The notes: generated from the sequence alone by a model not told the origin. DNA of 64,000 nt from Desulfobacter sp. (GCA_028768545.1 CP054838.1:2777001-2841000), one strand, 5' to 3'; counted from the first letter of the stretch, positions 34,436 through 44,429 are shown. Translations and numbers: made by a program.

Positions 34436-34816
34436 TTAACAGGCCTGCTGGGTGACGGGACACGCCTCAACGCAGGCGCCGCAACCGGTGCAGCGATCTG
34501 TAAATATGCTTCTTGCTCGTTTTTTAACCTTGACTTTGAAATTTCCAGCAGTTCCTTCAATGGATTCAATGTCGGAATAGGTGATCAGTTCAATGTTTAG
34601 ATGCCGGCCGACCTCGACCAGTGTGGGTGAGATAATTCACATGGCACAGTCATTGGTGGGAAAGGTCTTGTCCAGCTGGGACATGACACCGCCAATGGAC
34701 GGACTTTTTTCCACCAGATAGACATAATACCCGGAATTTGCAAGATCCAGGGCTGACAGCATGCCTGAAATACCACCGCCGATCACCACTACAGATCCTA
34801 TTTTTTCAGAGTTCAT
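34436..34816 (-). CDS. Small HdrA N-terminal-module selenoprotein (UGA = Sec60)
   Basis: First gene of the redox operon; 126 residues when the TGA at 34637-34639 is read as selenocysteine. Residues 9-36 form a dinucleotide-binding fold ([18 protein letters not shown]). TFPTNDCAM then precedes Sec60, giving Cys57-x-x-Sec60, where HdrA proteins have CAMC or CAMU. Homology continues with [20 protein letters not shown] and a ferredoxin motif [13 protein letters not shown], and ends at TAA after QQAC. The start is firm: AGGAGA lies six bases upstream of ATG 34816. The rest of HdrA is absent here but present in the fusion at 28668-31922. Easily missed because of the UGA. Confidence 0.88.
34604..34621 (-). 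promoter_or_regulatory. Candidate SECIS hairpin of the small HdrA-like gene
   Basis: On the minus strand CTGGTC-GAGGTC-GGCCGG can form a 6-bp stem, with two G-U pairs, and a 6-base loop starting with G. It begins 15 bases after the UGA at 34637-34639, nearly the same spacing as in mvhD. Confidence 0.5.
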
Positions 34817-35039
34817 TATCTTCTCCTATTTTTTCATTTAAAAAAACAAATGCAACAACTCGTCAAATTTGGGTCCCTGTTTCGTTCTGGGAATGGTGTA
34901 ATCCTTATTTATTACCTCTCTTTTAATTAATTCTTATTAATCAAAAAAATTATGTTATAAGGTCTTATAGCAAAGCTTGTCAACCATTATTGAAACAAAA
35001 AAAGACTTAATTGAACACCAGACCAAGCCCATAAAAACC

Positions 35040-35960
35040 ATGATGAAAAAAATACTGACCATTTGCGGTCCAACAGGCATCGGCAAGACAGGGTTTGCCA
35101 TCCAACTGGCCCAAAAATTCAACGGGGAAATCATCGGGGCCGATTCCATGCAGATATACAGGCATATGGAGATTGGAACGGCCAAACCCGATGCCAAGGA
35201 AAGGGCCATGGCCCCCCATCATCTCATTGATTTTCTGGACCCTGGTTGTGAATTTGATGCCGGAAAGTATGCTGCCGCCGCAGACAAGGCCATTGGTGAT
35301 ATTATTTCCCGGGGAAAACTGCCCATTGTTGCCGGGGGCACAGGCCTTTATATCCGGGCGCTTCTTTACGGACTTTTCAGGGCAGCACCTGTGTGCACCA
35401 AAACCCTGGAGCGTCTGACACAAGAACTTGAAGAAAAGGGAAGCCAACACCTTTATGACCGGCTGGTCCGTTGCGACCCTGGTGCGGCTCAAAAAATCCA
35501 CCCCAACGACCAATTCAGGCTGATCCGTGCATTGGAGGTTTATGCCACCTGCGGCGAGGCCATATCCGGCAAGCAAAAAGAGCACGGATTTAAAGAACCG
35601 CGCTACCAAAGCCTGACATTCGGGCTTTCCATGGACCGGCCCCAGCTCTATGAACGGATCAACCAGCGGGTGGACATCATGGTTGAACAAGGCCTGCTTC
35701 ACGAGGTCAATGCCCTGGTAGAAAAGGGATATTCACTGGATCTCAAATCCATGCAGTCCATCGGCTACCGGCAGATGGGTATGTTTATCAGGGGGGAGGT
35801 TGATTTTAACGAAGCCGTCCGGCTGTTAAAGCGGGATACCAGACGGTATGCCAAACGCCAGTTTACCTGGTTTAACAAAGAACCCGGCCTGATATGGATT
35901 GATCCCGTTCAAAAGGACAAGGCCTTTGATCTGGTGGATCAATTTTTAGCTGATGAATAA
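35040..35960 (+). CDS. miaA: tRNA dimethylallyltransferase
   Basis: Adds a dimethylallyl group to A37 of tRNAs reading UNN codons. 306 residues from the tandem ATG at 35040. P-loop CGPTGIGKTGFA, the ADSMQIYRHMEIGTAKP segment, VAGGTGLYIRALL and the late SMQSIGYRQM all fit MiaA. An in-frame TTG at 34977 would add 21 residues before the P-loop, which MiaA does not normally have. No strong ribosome site was found for the ATG. It is divergent from the redox operon and monocistronic. Confidence 0.95.
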   Translation: MMKKILTICGPTGIGKTGFAIQLAQKFNGEIIGADSMQIYRHMEIGTAKPDAKERAMAPHHLIDFLDPGCEFDAGKYAAAADKAIGDIISRGKLPIVAGGTGLYIRALLYGLFRAAPVCTKTLERLTQELEEKGSQHLYDRLVRCDPGAAQKIHPNDQFRLIRALEVYATCGEAISGKQKEHGFKEPRYQSLTFGLSMDRPQLYERINQRVDIMVEQGLLHEVNALVEKGYSLDLKSMQSIGYRQMGMFIRGEVDFNEAVRLLKRDTRRYAKRQFTWFNKEPGLIWIDPVQKDKAFDLVDQFLADE

Positions 35961-36285
35961 TTATTTTTTTGTTCTTTATGCCGATAGCGCATCCATTGCC
36001 CTTGCCCCTTTAGCCTGCATGGGGTAATTGCTTCAAAGTTAACTGGATATCTTTTGGATAATTTTTAAAAATCCTCAAGATCGTATACAAGGTATTAAAT
36101 GTATTCTTGCATTACTCTGAATGAGTAAGGATATTCACCATTAATCTTGACTTTAATCCCAATATTTAAAAACATTGGTTATGTTGTTGTCTGGGAATTT
36201 CGACAAAAAGCGGCCATTCATAGACATTCGTCACTCATACCACAATCATAAATTATGTTAGCATTTGGCTTGTTTATCGACGCTC
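35961..36285. other. 325-bp intergenic region, no gene seen
   Basis: AT-rich sequence between miaA and the convergent lon remnant. No open frame with recognisable protein, no RNA gene, and no clear terminator hairpin for either gene could be supported. Confidence 0.5.
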
Positions 36286-38361
36286 TCAATTTTTAAAAAC
36301 GATTTTAAACACATCTCTAAAGTTATGGGCAAAATAAAACACGATACCCTCTTTAATGTGGGCCGGCAGTTTTTTAATCTGGGGAATACTTCCTTCAGGT
36401 ATTATAATTTCATTAATCTTTGATCGACGTGCGGCAATGATTTTTTCTCTAATACCACCGACGTCAAGCACCTCACCCGTCAACGTTATTTCTCCGGTCA
36501 TGGCAAGGGGGCGTTTGATTGCTTTTCCTGTTGCAAGTGATACCAGTGCCGTTGCAATGGTGATACCGGCGCTTGGGCCGTCCTTTGGGGTTGCACCTTC
36601 CGGCACATGGATATGGATAAAAGCCTTATCAAAATATGTTTTGCTGATGTTAAATAGGCTAAGATTTGACCTGACATGACTATAGGCAATAGCTGCAGAC
36701 TCCTGCATTACGTCACCAAGTTTTCCCGTCAGTTTAAATCCCTGATTATTTTCATGGACCCTTACAGTCTCAATGGGAAGGGTCGCTCCTCCCATGGGGG
36801 TCCAGGCAAGGCCGGTGGCAATCCCAATTCCTGACATGGGTTTTTCATTTTTGAAAGTCGGAGACCCAAGTAACTTGTCTAAAGATTTTATCGTGATCCT
36901 GATTTTCTCTTTCTTTTCTTTTAATAGGGTCACAATACTTTTTCTGATAATTTTATTTAAAAGCTTTTCAATATTTTTTACCCCGGCTTCCCTGGCAAAA
37001 CCTTCGATCAGATACCGGATCGTAGAATCTGTGATGGTGATCACTTTGGAAGTGAGATGGTTCCGTTTTAAGAGCTTTGGCCACAGGTGTTTTCTGGCAA
37101 TCGCAATTTTTTCTTCTGTGATATAGCCGGAAAGATGTATTTTGTCCATCCGGTCCAGCAAGGGCCTTGGAATGGTATCAAGCTGATTGGCGGTGCAAAT
37201 AAACAACACTTTTGATAAATCCATCCGAAGATCCATATAATGATCCATAAATTCGACATTCTGTTCCGGGTCAAGCACTTCAAGCAATGCAGATGCAGGG
37301 TCTCCCTGGTAAGAAACCCCGATTTTATCCACTTCATCCAACATGATCACAGGATTGGATACTCGTGTATCTTTTAAGGCCTGAACCAGTCTTCCGGGCA
37401 ACGCGCCCACATATGTTCTTCGATGCCCTTTGATTTCTGCTTCATCTCTTATCCCCCCTAAGCTGAAGCGGTAAAATTGCCGCCCAAGGGCTTCTGCAAT
37501 TGATTTTCCAATAGAGGTTTTACCCACACCCGGAGGCCCCACAAACAGGATAATGGAGCCTGCGATATCCTGTCTGTAGATTCCAGCAGCAAAAAACTCT
37601 ATGATTCTGTCCTTTACGTCACTCAAGCCCGCATGATCCCGGTCAAGAATCTTCGCTGCCAGCCCAATGTCAACATTGTCCTTGGAATGGATTCCCCAGG
37701 GAAAAGATGTGATCCAATCCAGGTAATTTCGGGTCACCCCATATTCCGCAGATCCTATCTCAAGCACCGACAATTTTTCAATTTCATCATCAAACCGCTC
37801 CACCACCTGCTCAGTCGGAAAAAGTATTGCAAACTTCTCCTTAAATTTTTCCACATCCGAGGTTTTATCATCTTTGAGTAATCCCAGTTCCTTTTGAATG
37901 GCGCGCAGCTGTTCTTTTAAGAAAAATTTGCGTTTATTTTCATTCATTTGCTGATTGAGATCGTTATTAATTTTACTTTGAAATTTTGCAATTTCAATTT
38001 CTTTTTGCAGCAGCATCATTGCTTTTTTCATCCGATCTAAAACAAGCGGGGATTCTAAAACTTCCTGTAATTCACTCCCTGAGGCCGTTGTGATGCCTGT
38101 GGCAAAGTCAGTCAACGGTGAGGGATTCTCCGGACCAAACATTGACAGATATTGCTTTACCTGTTCGGAATATAATAGGCTCAATGCGGCCAATTGTTTA
38201 ATGGAGTTAATAATTGCGATGGCATAGGCTTTCAATTCAGTTTCATTTTCTTCTGTTTTTTCAAAATACGTTACCTGGACTGCAAAAGGCGGCTTATCAG
38301 AAAGAAACCGCTTAATTCGAAATCGTTCTAGCCCCTGGGCAATAAACTGAACACTGCTATG
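36286..38361 (-). pseudogene. lon: Lon protease lacking its N-terminal domain
   Basis: ATP-dependent protease. Present: the end of the substrate-binding region (FIAQGLERFRIKRF, SDKPPFAVQV), the helical linker, the AAA+ module (Walker A GPPGVGKTS, Walker B VIMLDEVDKIG) and the protease domain with catalytic Ser in PKDGPSAGIT and Lys in IREKIIAARRS. The native frame is open up to the ISKra4-like inverted repeat at 38362, so roughly the first 100 residues and the start codon are gone. A TTG at 38233-38235 could start a 649-residue product. Nothing resembling the missing part lies beyond the IS. It may still hydrolyse peptides but probably not select substrates properly. Confidence 0.88.
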
Positions 38362-39884
38362 GGGCGCATTCCCATTTTCCCGGTTTTAAAAAGGCCTGTC
38401 TTTTAGAGCAAAAAGAATGATATCCTCTGTTACGCTGAAATGAACATAAATGGATTGTGCTAATGAAGAAAGCTGAAGATTGTAATACTGTTGATGAAGT
38501 CCTTGCATGCCTCAAAGAACTGGAAGAAGATCCAAATCGCTTGGTTCGTAACGCTAACGAATTAGAACAGATGGAGCAGGAAATCCTTGAGTATACAAAT
38601 CGGATAAGCGCCTTTTTTTTAAAAAAAAGATCCAGGCCTCAGTAGATTCCTCTGAACAGGTCGACCAAGAAAAAGAATTGATGTCCAATTGGCCGGGACG
38701 GATGAAAAGCGAAGGGCTTGAGACCGTTTGGATTCAGCTTTGTACAGATAGTTCGGTTGATATTCATGTTCGATACTATCGAAGGTCCTGTGACCGCCGA
38801 AAAGGAAAAAGATATAAAGGTGCATACGCTGGCTTAATCCTTCTTGGAATCCATGATCGCTGCTCGCCTGCTTTGGCTTCTATGGTGAGTTCTTGGTCAG
38901 CCTTATTAAGTTCTTTTGAAGAAGTCCGTCAAGTGCTTTGTGACCGTGGGATGACGTTGGGTATAAAGGTCATCCGTAAACTGACCTATCGGTACGCATA
39001 GCGGGCTCGAGCCGAACAACAAGCGGGCCGAATCCCATTAAATGATAGAGATTTACTTGAAGGGCGGCGAGTCGTTATCAGCACTGATGGTGGCCGCACT
39101 CGGCTCAGAGAGAAGAAAAGGGGACCAAAAACCCAAAAGGATAGAACCCGATTTCGTGGGGCATGGCGAGAACCCAAGCTTTTGATCATTTATGTAGTGG
39201 ACGCCCATGGAAAACAAGAAAAAAGCTTTTCACCATTTATTGATGGCTGTTTCAATGGACCGGATGGTGTATTCCACTTGTTAAAGGGTTATTTGAACTC
39301 CCTTCATATTCAGAACTCAGACAAAATACTGTTTGTTGCAGATGGGGCACATTGGATTTGGAATCGAATCCCCGGACTGCTAAAAGCATTGGGTTTGGCT
39401 CCTGAGCGTGTGTATGAACTTCTCGATTTCTACCATGCAGTTGAGCATCTGGGTACAGTAGCAGGCTTAAGGAAGACCTGGTCATCCAAGGAACGCAAAC
39501 GCTGGGTATCGAAGCAGCGAGGTCTTCTGCTGAAGGGAAAGGCGATTGAGGTGGTACAGGCCGTCCAGAAGCTTTGTAGAGGCAGAAACAGTAAGGCTAT
39601 CAAGACGGAACGGGATTATTTTGTGCGCAATGAACTGAGGCTTAATTTCTCAACTGTAAAAGCGTTGAACTTACCTATTGGCAGCGGTGCTATTGAAAGT
39701 TCGATTCGGAGAGTCGTGAATTTACGTCTTAAAGGTCCATGCATCTTTTGGTATCGGGAGAATGCAGAAAAAATGATTATGCTGCGATCATTTTATAAAG
39801 CAGGGCGTTGGAACTGCCTGAAGCAGATGGCAAACATTCACAATCCAGTGCCAGCGGTATAACCGGGAAAATGGGAATGCGCCC
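38362..39884 (+). mobile_element. ISKra4-family-like insertion sequence
   Basis: 1523 bp bounded by perfect inverted repeats of at least 23 bases; the left end reads GGGCGCATTCCCATTTTCCC. The transposase lies on the plus strand and is decayed. The flanks show no target duplication and the left flank is the truncated lon gene, so a deletion probably accompanied or followed insertion. Confidence 0.85.
38463..39862 (+). pseudogene. ISKra4-family transposase, frameshift and internal stop
   Basis: Transposase of about 465 codons. The N-terminal piece (38463-38645) runs into a T8/A8 homopolymer near 38620, after which homology continues in another frame (VDSSEQVDQEKEL onward). A TAG at 38999-39001 interrupts that frame between YRYA and RARAEQQ. 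The rest is open: ISTDGGRTRLREKKRG, FVADGAHWIW, LLDFYHAVEHLGTVA and the late GSGAIESSIRRV. It cannot be active as it stands unless suppressed. Confidence 0.85.
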
Positions 39885-40195
39885 GCTCAACCTGCACAGA
39901 AAAAAAATTGTCGACCTGAGATAAGGGTATTATAAAAATGAATTTTAGGCAGCCATAAATGGTTCAGCGAAAATATTGAAAAACTTTGGAGATCTGGCCA
40001 TGGGGGTCGAGTAGAATCTGCTGAAGGCAGAAATCTCAAGGGTTGTCCTGGGCTTTCTCAAGTCAGTCCTCTCTTTTTGGGTTAACTCTGTTGTCACCCG
40101 CTTTTTTCCCTTAAAAATAACATCCGGTTTCAAACTTGGAATGATCATTTTTCAAATAGAAAAATTGTTTTTGTCAACTCAAATGTTGATTTTCA
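39885..40195. other. Intergenic region, no supported gene
   Basis: About 310 bases between the ISKra4-like element and the DUF2147 promoter. An open frame on the minus strand (39945-40148) ends in RFYSTPMARSPKFFNIF and might be a remnant of a transposase or other gene. Nothing identifies it. Confidence 0.4.
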
Positions 40196-40224
40196 TTGAC
40201 ATAAAATGAACGGCAGACTAATAA
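40196..40224 (+). promoter_or_regulatory. Sigma-70-type promoter of the DUF2147 gene
   Basis: TTGACA (40196-40201), 17-base spacer, TAATAA (40219-40224), 55 bases upstream of the start at 40279. Confidence 0.7.
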
Positions 40225-40278
40225 GAATAACATTGTTTTGACGCGTTCTTTTTAAACCTTTTTCAATGGAGAAGAATT

Positions 40279-40725
40279 ATGAAAACAAGTTTCAGGCTCA
40301 TCATCCTCACGTCTATCCTTACCCTGTTCATTTTAAGCACCGCATATGCACAGGCATCGGTTGTTGGAAAATGGAAAACCATTGATGACGAAACCAATGA
40401 ACCCAAATCCATTGTTGAAATCTTTGAAAAAGACGGAAAATACTATGGAAAGATCGTCAAGCTTTTCCTCAAACCCGGAGACGACCAGAACCCCACCTGT
40501 GACAAATGCAAGGATGATGACCCGAGAAAAGACAAACCCACCCTGGGTATGGTCATTATGCAGGACATGGTGAAAAAGGGTGAAAAATATGGTGACGGCA
40601 CCATTTTAGACCCTAAAAAGGGAAAGGTTTACAAGTGTAAATTCTGGACTGAAGAGGGCAACCTGAAACTGCGCGGCTATATCGGGTTTTTTTTCAGAAC
40701 CCAGACCTGGCTGCCGGCTGAATAA
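40279..40725 (+). CDS. Exported DUF2147 family protein
   Basis: 148 residues. Signal peptide (LIILTSILTLFILSTAYA) followed by a DUF2147 beta-barrel-like domain: SVVGKWKTIDDETNEPKSIV, KYYGKIVKLF, then CDKCKDDDPRKDKPTLGM and the WLPAE end. The CDKC pair is common in the family, whose role is unknown. GGAGAAG lies just before the ATG and a good promoter lies upstream. It ends one base before the convergent molybdopterin oxidoreductase remnant. Confidence 0.88.
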   Translation: MKTSFRLIILTSILTLFILSTAYAQASVVGKWKTIDDETNEPKSIVEIFEKDGKYYGKIVKLFLKPGDDQNPTCDKCKDDDPRKDKPTLGMVIMQDMVKKGEKYGDGTILDPKKGKVYKCKFWTEEGNLKLRGYIGFFFRTQTWLPAE

Positions 40726-42315
40726 ATCAAACCGGGGTCAAAGCGCAGAAATTATCGTAATAGGCCGCCTGATGCCCCATATCAGTCAACCGTTCTCGTG
40801 TTAAAAAATTAACAGCACCGCTTTTATGCCAAAATCCCTGGTAAATAAAAGCGGTGTTTTCATATACAGCATCATCACATTCAACCACCGCCTCAATCTG
40901 GCCGTTTTCCCCTTTTACCGCAACCTTGTCCCCGGAATTGAGCTTGAACCTGGCGGCCGTCTTTGAATGGATATGAACCGTGGGAATCTTCTGGTTCTCC
41001 ATAAATCCCTGGGAATGCATGGCGTTTTTGCAATGACAGGTTAAAAGACGAAGGGGAAAATTTTGGGGCGGAATCAACGGGGAAATAAATTCAGGCAAGG
41101 GGCTTAAGCCGTCAGCCTCTGCTCGTTCACTGTAAATTTCAACCCTGCCCGAAGGGGTTAAAAATTGTTTTTCCTTCCATGCAATATCATGGGATTGAAT
41201 CCGGGTATAGGCAAAGGGAAGATCCTTAAATTCCATGTCTGAAAATTCTCGTTCGGTTCTTAATTGATCAATCAAAGGAGCGGCACATTGCTCAAGGAAA
41301 TCCCGGGAAGATAAAACCCCAAGATCCATTCCCATATGTTTTGAAAGCGCCAAATAAAACTCAAATTCAGGCATCAGCGTTTTGGGCGGGTCTAAGGCTT
41401 TCTGGGAATAGTTTAAGATATGGGAATACATGGAGGTGGCAAAAATATCGTCCTGTTCAAACACGGTTGCTCCGGGCAGGATCAAATCAGCTGCCCGGGC
41501 TGTATCGGTTAAAAAATGATCTATCACCACTTTAAAGGGAATCTTTGAAAAGCCCTGGATGGCCAGGTTGAGATCCGGGGTCTGAACCAGGGGATTGGCC
41601 CAGGAAAAAAAAACCATCTGCAGGGGCGGAGTTTTTGCCTCTGCCAAAAAAGACCCAAGCTGGGGCGCTGGAAAAAAACGTTGGGTTGTCACGGCGGATT
41701 CGCTTTTTTCTTCAACACAAGACAGATAAGGGGCCAGAGATTTGGAGGCATAATTAACACCGGCCCCCGGTCTTGCCATATGGCCTGAAACAGCTGCCAG
41801 GGTATTGATGCACCGAACAGCATTTCCCCCGTTTTCATACCGCTGCATCCCGTATCCAATATAGATACAAGGCGCTTTGGCCCGGCCATAGGCAAGGGCA
41901 AGATCCTGGATTGTTTTTTGGGGAACACCGGTGATCTTTTGGACAAAGGCCGGGGTAAAGGGGGTTACCTTTTGTTCAAACCGTTTAAAGCCTTTGACAT
42001 GATCCCGGATAAAAGGTGGGTCTGTCAGATTCCGGTCGATCAAAACATGGGCCATTGCAAGGGCAAGGGCACCATCGGTTCCCGGGCGTATTTTTACGTG
42101 GGTGTCAAACCGTTGAGCGGTCGGGGTTTCAACAGGATCAACCACAAAAATTGGGGTCCCCTTTTTTTGGGCCCGGGTCAACAGATTATACAAATGAAGG
42201 TTGGTCTCCTTTGGATTTCTTCCCCAGACAATAACAAGATCACCCCTCTGTGACAATGTGAGTGAGACACTTACCCATTGATAAATTAGTGTAGGGCGGG
42301 TAAGGATTATTACTT

Positions 42316-42828
42316 ATGAAACCGATAAAAATGAACCCACTACCTGAATCCGAAAATCAGGCAGCCCCCAAGGAGGCCCCAATGGAAGGAGCCCATGGGG
42401 CGACTGAAGTTGGGGCCTCCTTGGGGAGCCAGGATTCAATCCCTGATCCTGAAGTACCTGAAAAAAAACCCCGGCGTAGATTCGTTGCTTCTTATAAACT
42501 GCGTATTCTCCAAGAGATTGAAAATTGTACCGAAATCGGAGGGATCGGCAAGATTCTTCGAAGAGAAGGCCTTTATTCATCAAATTTAACCGATTGGCGC
42601 AAAGCTCGGGACAAAGGACTTCTCAATGCCATGGCACCTCGAAAACGAGGAAGGAAACCAAAAAAGAAAAACCCATTGGCCATAGAGGTCGCCAGACTTC
42701 AAAAAGAGAAATTCAAATTAGAGCACAAGCTAAAGCAGGCGAAACTCATCATTGAAGCTCAAAAAAAAATTTCTCAGATCCTGGGAATCCAGCAGAATCT
42801 GGACGACCTCAAAGGAGAAGACTTATGA
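42316..42828 (+). CDS. IS3-family OrfA, helix-turn-helix protein
   Basis: 170-residue DNA-binding partner of the IS3 transposase. An acidic and proline-rich N-terminus precedes the HTH region (FVASYKLRILQEIENCTEIG, GIGKILRREGLYSSNLTDWR). A basic linker (RKRGRKPKKKN) and a coiled-coil leucine zipper (about 115-150) follow. Its stop overlaps the orfB start in ATGA, so OrfB is probably made by coupling or frameshifting. Confidence 0.88.
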   Translation: MKPIKMNPLPESENQAAPKEAPMEGAHGATEVGASLGSQDSIPDPEVPEKKPRRRFVASYKLRILQEIENCTEIGGIGKILRREGLYSSNLTDWRKARDKGLLNAMAPRKRGRKPKKKNPLAIEVARLQKEKFKLEHKLKQAKLIIEAQKKISQILGIQQNLDDLKGEDL

Positions 42829-43832
42829 ATGCCGCCCTAACGTTAAGTTGCGATATTGGAAAAAAGCCTTCATGTGAGGCTTTCGGTATTCCCCGATCAT
42901 CTTTTTACAGATTTCATTCTCCAAAAAAACATATTGGAGTTAGTCGGACCGGATCTCCCCTTTCTTTGAATTCTGATGAACAACAAACGGTTTTGGATAT
43001 TTTACATTCTGAAAAATATCAAGATCGAGCCCCATATCAGGTATATGCTTCTCTTCTTGATAACGGGCAATACTATTGTTCCATCAGAACGATGTATCGG
43101 CTTCTTCACAAAGAACATGGTTCTGTGCCGGAGCGAAGACGGCAGGTAAATCGCCCGAAATATAAAAAACCTGAATTGCTGGCAACAGGACCTAATCAGG
43201 TTTGGTCCTGGGATATTACCAAGTTGAAAAGTGTCACAAAATGGACCTACTTCTATCTATATGTAATCATGGATATTTTCAGCAGGTATGTTGTCGGCTG
43301 GATGGTCGCCCATAGAGAACAAACAGCATTGGCCAAAAAGCTAATTGAAAAGTCCTGTGAAAACCAGAAGATATTACCCGGTCAGCTTGGGCTACATGCA
43401 GATCGGGGAGCCAGTATGAAATCCAAAGGGGTTGCCCAGCTTCTTGTCGATTTAGGGGTAACCAAAACCCACAGTCGACCACATGTCAGCAATGATAACC
43501 CATACTCTGAAGCCCAGTTTAAAACATTGAAATATTGTCCACAATTTCCCAAAACTTTTGGTGCTATTCAGGATGCAAGAGCCTTCTGCCAGGATTTTTT
43601 TGGATACTACAACAAAGAGCATTACCATTCTGGTATTGGCCTGGTAACCCCAGAACAATTTCATTATGGCATTGCTAAAGATATTTATGAATCTCGCTGC
43701 CGAACATTGGAGGATGCATTTATTCAAAACCCAAAACGATTTAAGGGAAAAATACCGAGGCCACCGGCTTTACCAGAAGAAGCCTGGATTAACAAACCGG
43801 AACAAAAAGAGAAGGATATTATTGGAGCTTAA
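42825..43832 (+). CDS. IS3-family OrfB transposase (rve integrase core)
   Basis: 335-residue DDE transposase. Catalytic residues are visible as Asp in VWSWDITKLKS, Asp in LGLHADRGASM and Glu in NPYSEAQFKTLKY. An HTH_21-like segment (HSEKYQDRAPYQVYASLLD) precedes the core and FFGYYNKEHYHSGIGLVTPE ends it. The frame is intact, so the element may be active. Confidence 0.92.
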   Translation: MNAALTLSCDIGKKPSCEAFGIPRSSFYRFHSPKKHIGVSRTGSPLSLNSDEQQTVLDILHSEKYQDRAPYQVYASLLDNGQYYCSIRTMYRLLHKEHGSVPERRRQVNRPKYKKPELLATGPNQVWSWDITKLKSVTKWTYFYLYVIMDIFSRYVVGWMVAHREQTALAKKLIEKSCENQKILPGQLGLHADRGASMKSKGVAQLLVDLGVTKTHSRPHVSNDNPYSEAQFKTLKYCPQFPKTFGAIQDARAFCQDFFGYYNKEHYHSGIGLVTPEQFHYGIAKDIYESRCRTLEDAFIQNPKRFKGKIPRPPALPEEAWINKPEQKEKDIIGA

Positions 43833-44376
43833 TTTTAGGCATAGAGTGTCTCATTGTCATTGACACATTCCGCACTGTTGAGCAGATCCAAAGGATGGCT
43901 GGCCATGGCCTTGCCAAAATCATAGTCCTGGGCTTTGAGGCCGGCACTCCAGCAAAGTGATCCTGTAGCACGGGTGTCTCCGCCGAAATGATTGAAAAAA
44001 ATGTTCTGGATCTTATTTTTTACCCCTCCGTACCCGTCACTGGTGTAGTTGAGAACGGCTTGGGGACCAAACTCTTTTTTAAGATCTGTCAATTTTTGGG
44101 CCAGAAGATCAAATACCCGGTCATAGCCAATGGGTTCAAATCCATTTGAACTACGGATCAAAGGAGAAATAATTCGTTTGGGATGGGTGACCCGGGCCGC
44201 AAGCTGCCGGGCCTTTGCGCAGACCACCCCCTGGGTCAGGGGATGATCAGGATCCCCTTTCAGATGGACAATCTTATTATTTTTAACCGTGACGATAAAC
44301 CGGCACAGGTCAAAACAATCCATGGGACAGGAGACAAAGAACTGATTTGTCATAAGACTCCTTACAATTAAATAAT

Positions 44377-44412
44377 AAAAGCCCAGGTCCTCCGCAAAAG
44401 GCCTGGGCTTTT
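44377..44412 (-). terminator. Intrinsic terminator of the Usp gene
   Basis: 11-base stem (AAAAGCCCAGG with CCTGGGCTTTT) and a 14-base loop, followed on the minus strand by TTTTATTATTT. It lies between the Usp gene and the molybdopterin oxidoreductase start. Confidence 0.85.
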
Positions 44413-44429
44413 ATAATCTCAGATAAAAT

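Larger units (their letters stand above)
42249..43867 (+). mobile_element. IS3-family insertion sequence
   Basis: 1619 bp with imperfect inverted repeats. Read inward the ends are TGTGACAATGTGAGTGAGAC (left) and TGTGTCAATGACAATGAGAC (right), both followed by ACT. It carries the standard two-gene orfA/orfB layout and begins with TG and ends with CA. It interrupts a molybdopterin oxidoreductase gene. No unambiguous 3-5 bp target duplication could be fixed. Confidence 0.88.
40727..44353 (-). pseudogene. Molybdopterin oxidoreductase, split by an IS3 element
   Basis: DMSO-reductase-family enzyme of about 680 residues, substrate unknown. The N-terminal part (about 43868-44353) has the 4Fe-4S motif CPMDCFDLCRF with GVVCAKA. 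The C-terminal part (40727 to about 42248) holds LVIVWGRNPKETN, the cofactor-binding GADLILP-like segment ADLILPGATVFEQDD and the C-terminal cap. The IS3 element at 42249-43867 separates them. Joining the flanks gives a continuous reading NSAE/RGDLVIVWG. The start (ATG 44353) has AAGGAG five bases upstream. No signal peptide, so the enzyme was cytoplasmic. Inactive now unless the IS excises. Confidence 0.88.

Noticed and set aside
38999-39001. In-frame TAG in the ISKra4-like transposase as possible pyrrolysine or suppressed stop
   Set aside because: The same gene also has a frameshift upstream and no other sign of amber decoding is present, so decay is simpler.
39945-40148. 67-codon minus-strand frame between the ISKra4-like element and DUF2147
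   Set aside because: No ribosome site, no recognised homology and biased composition; left as unassigned intergenic sequence.
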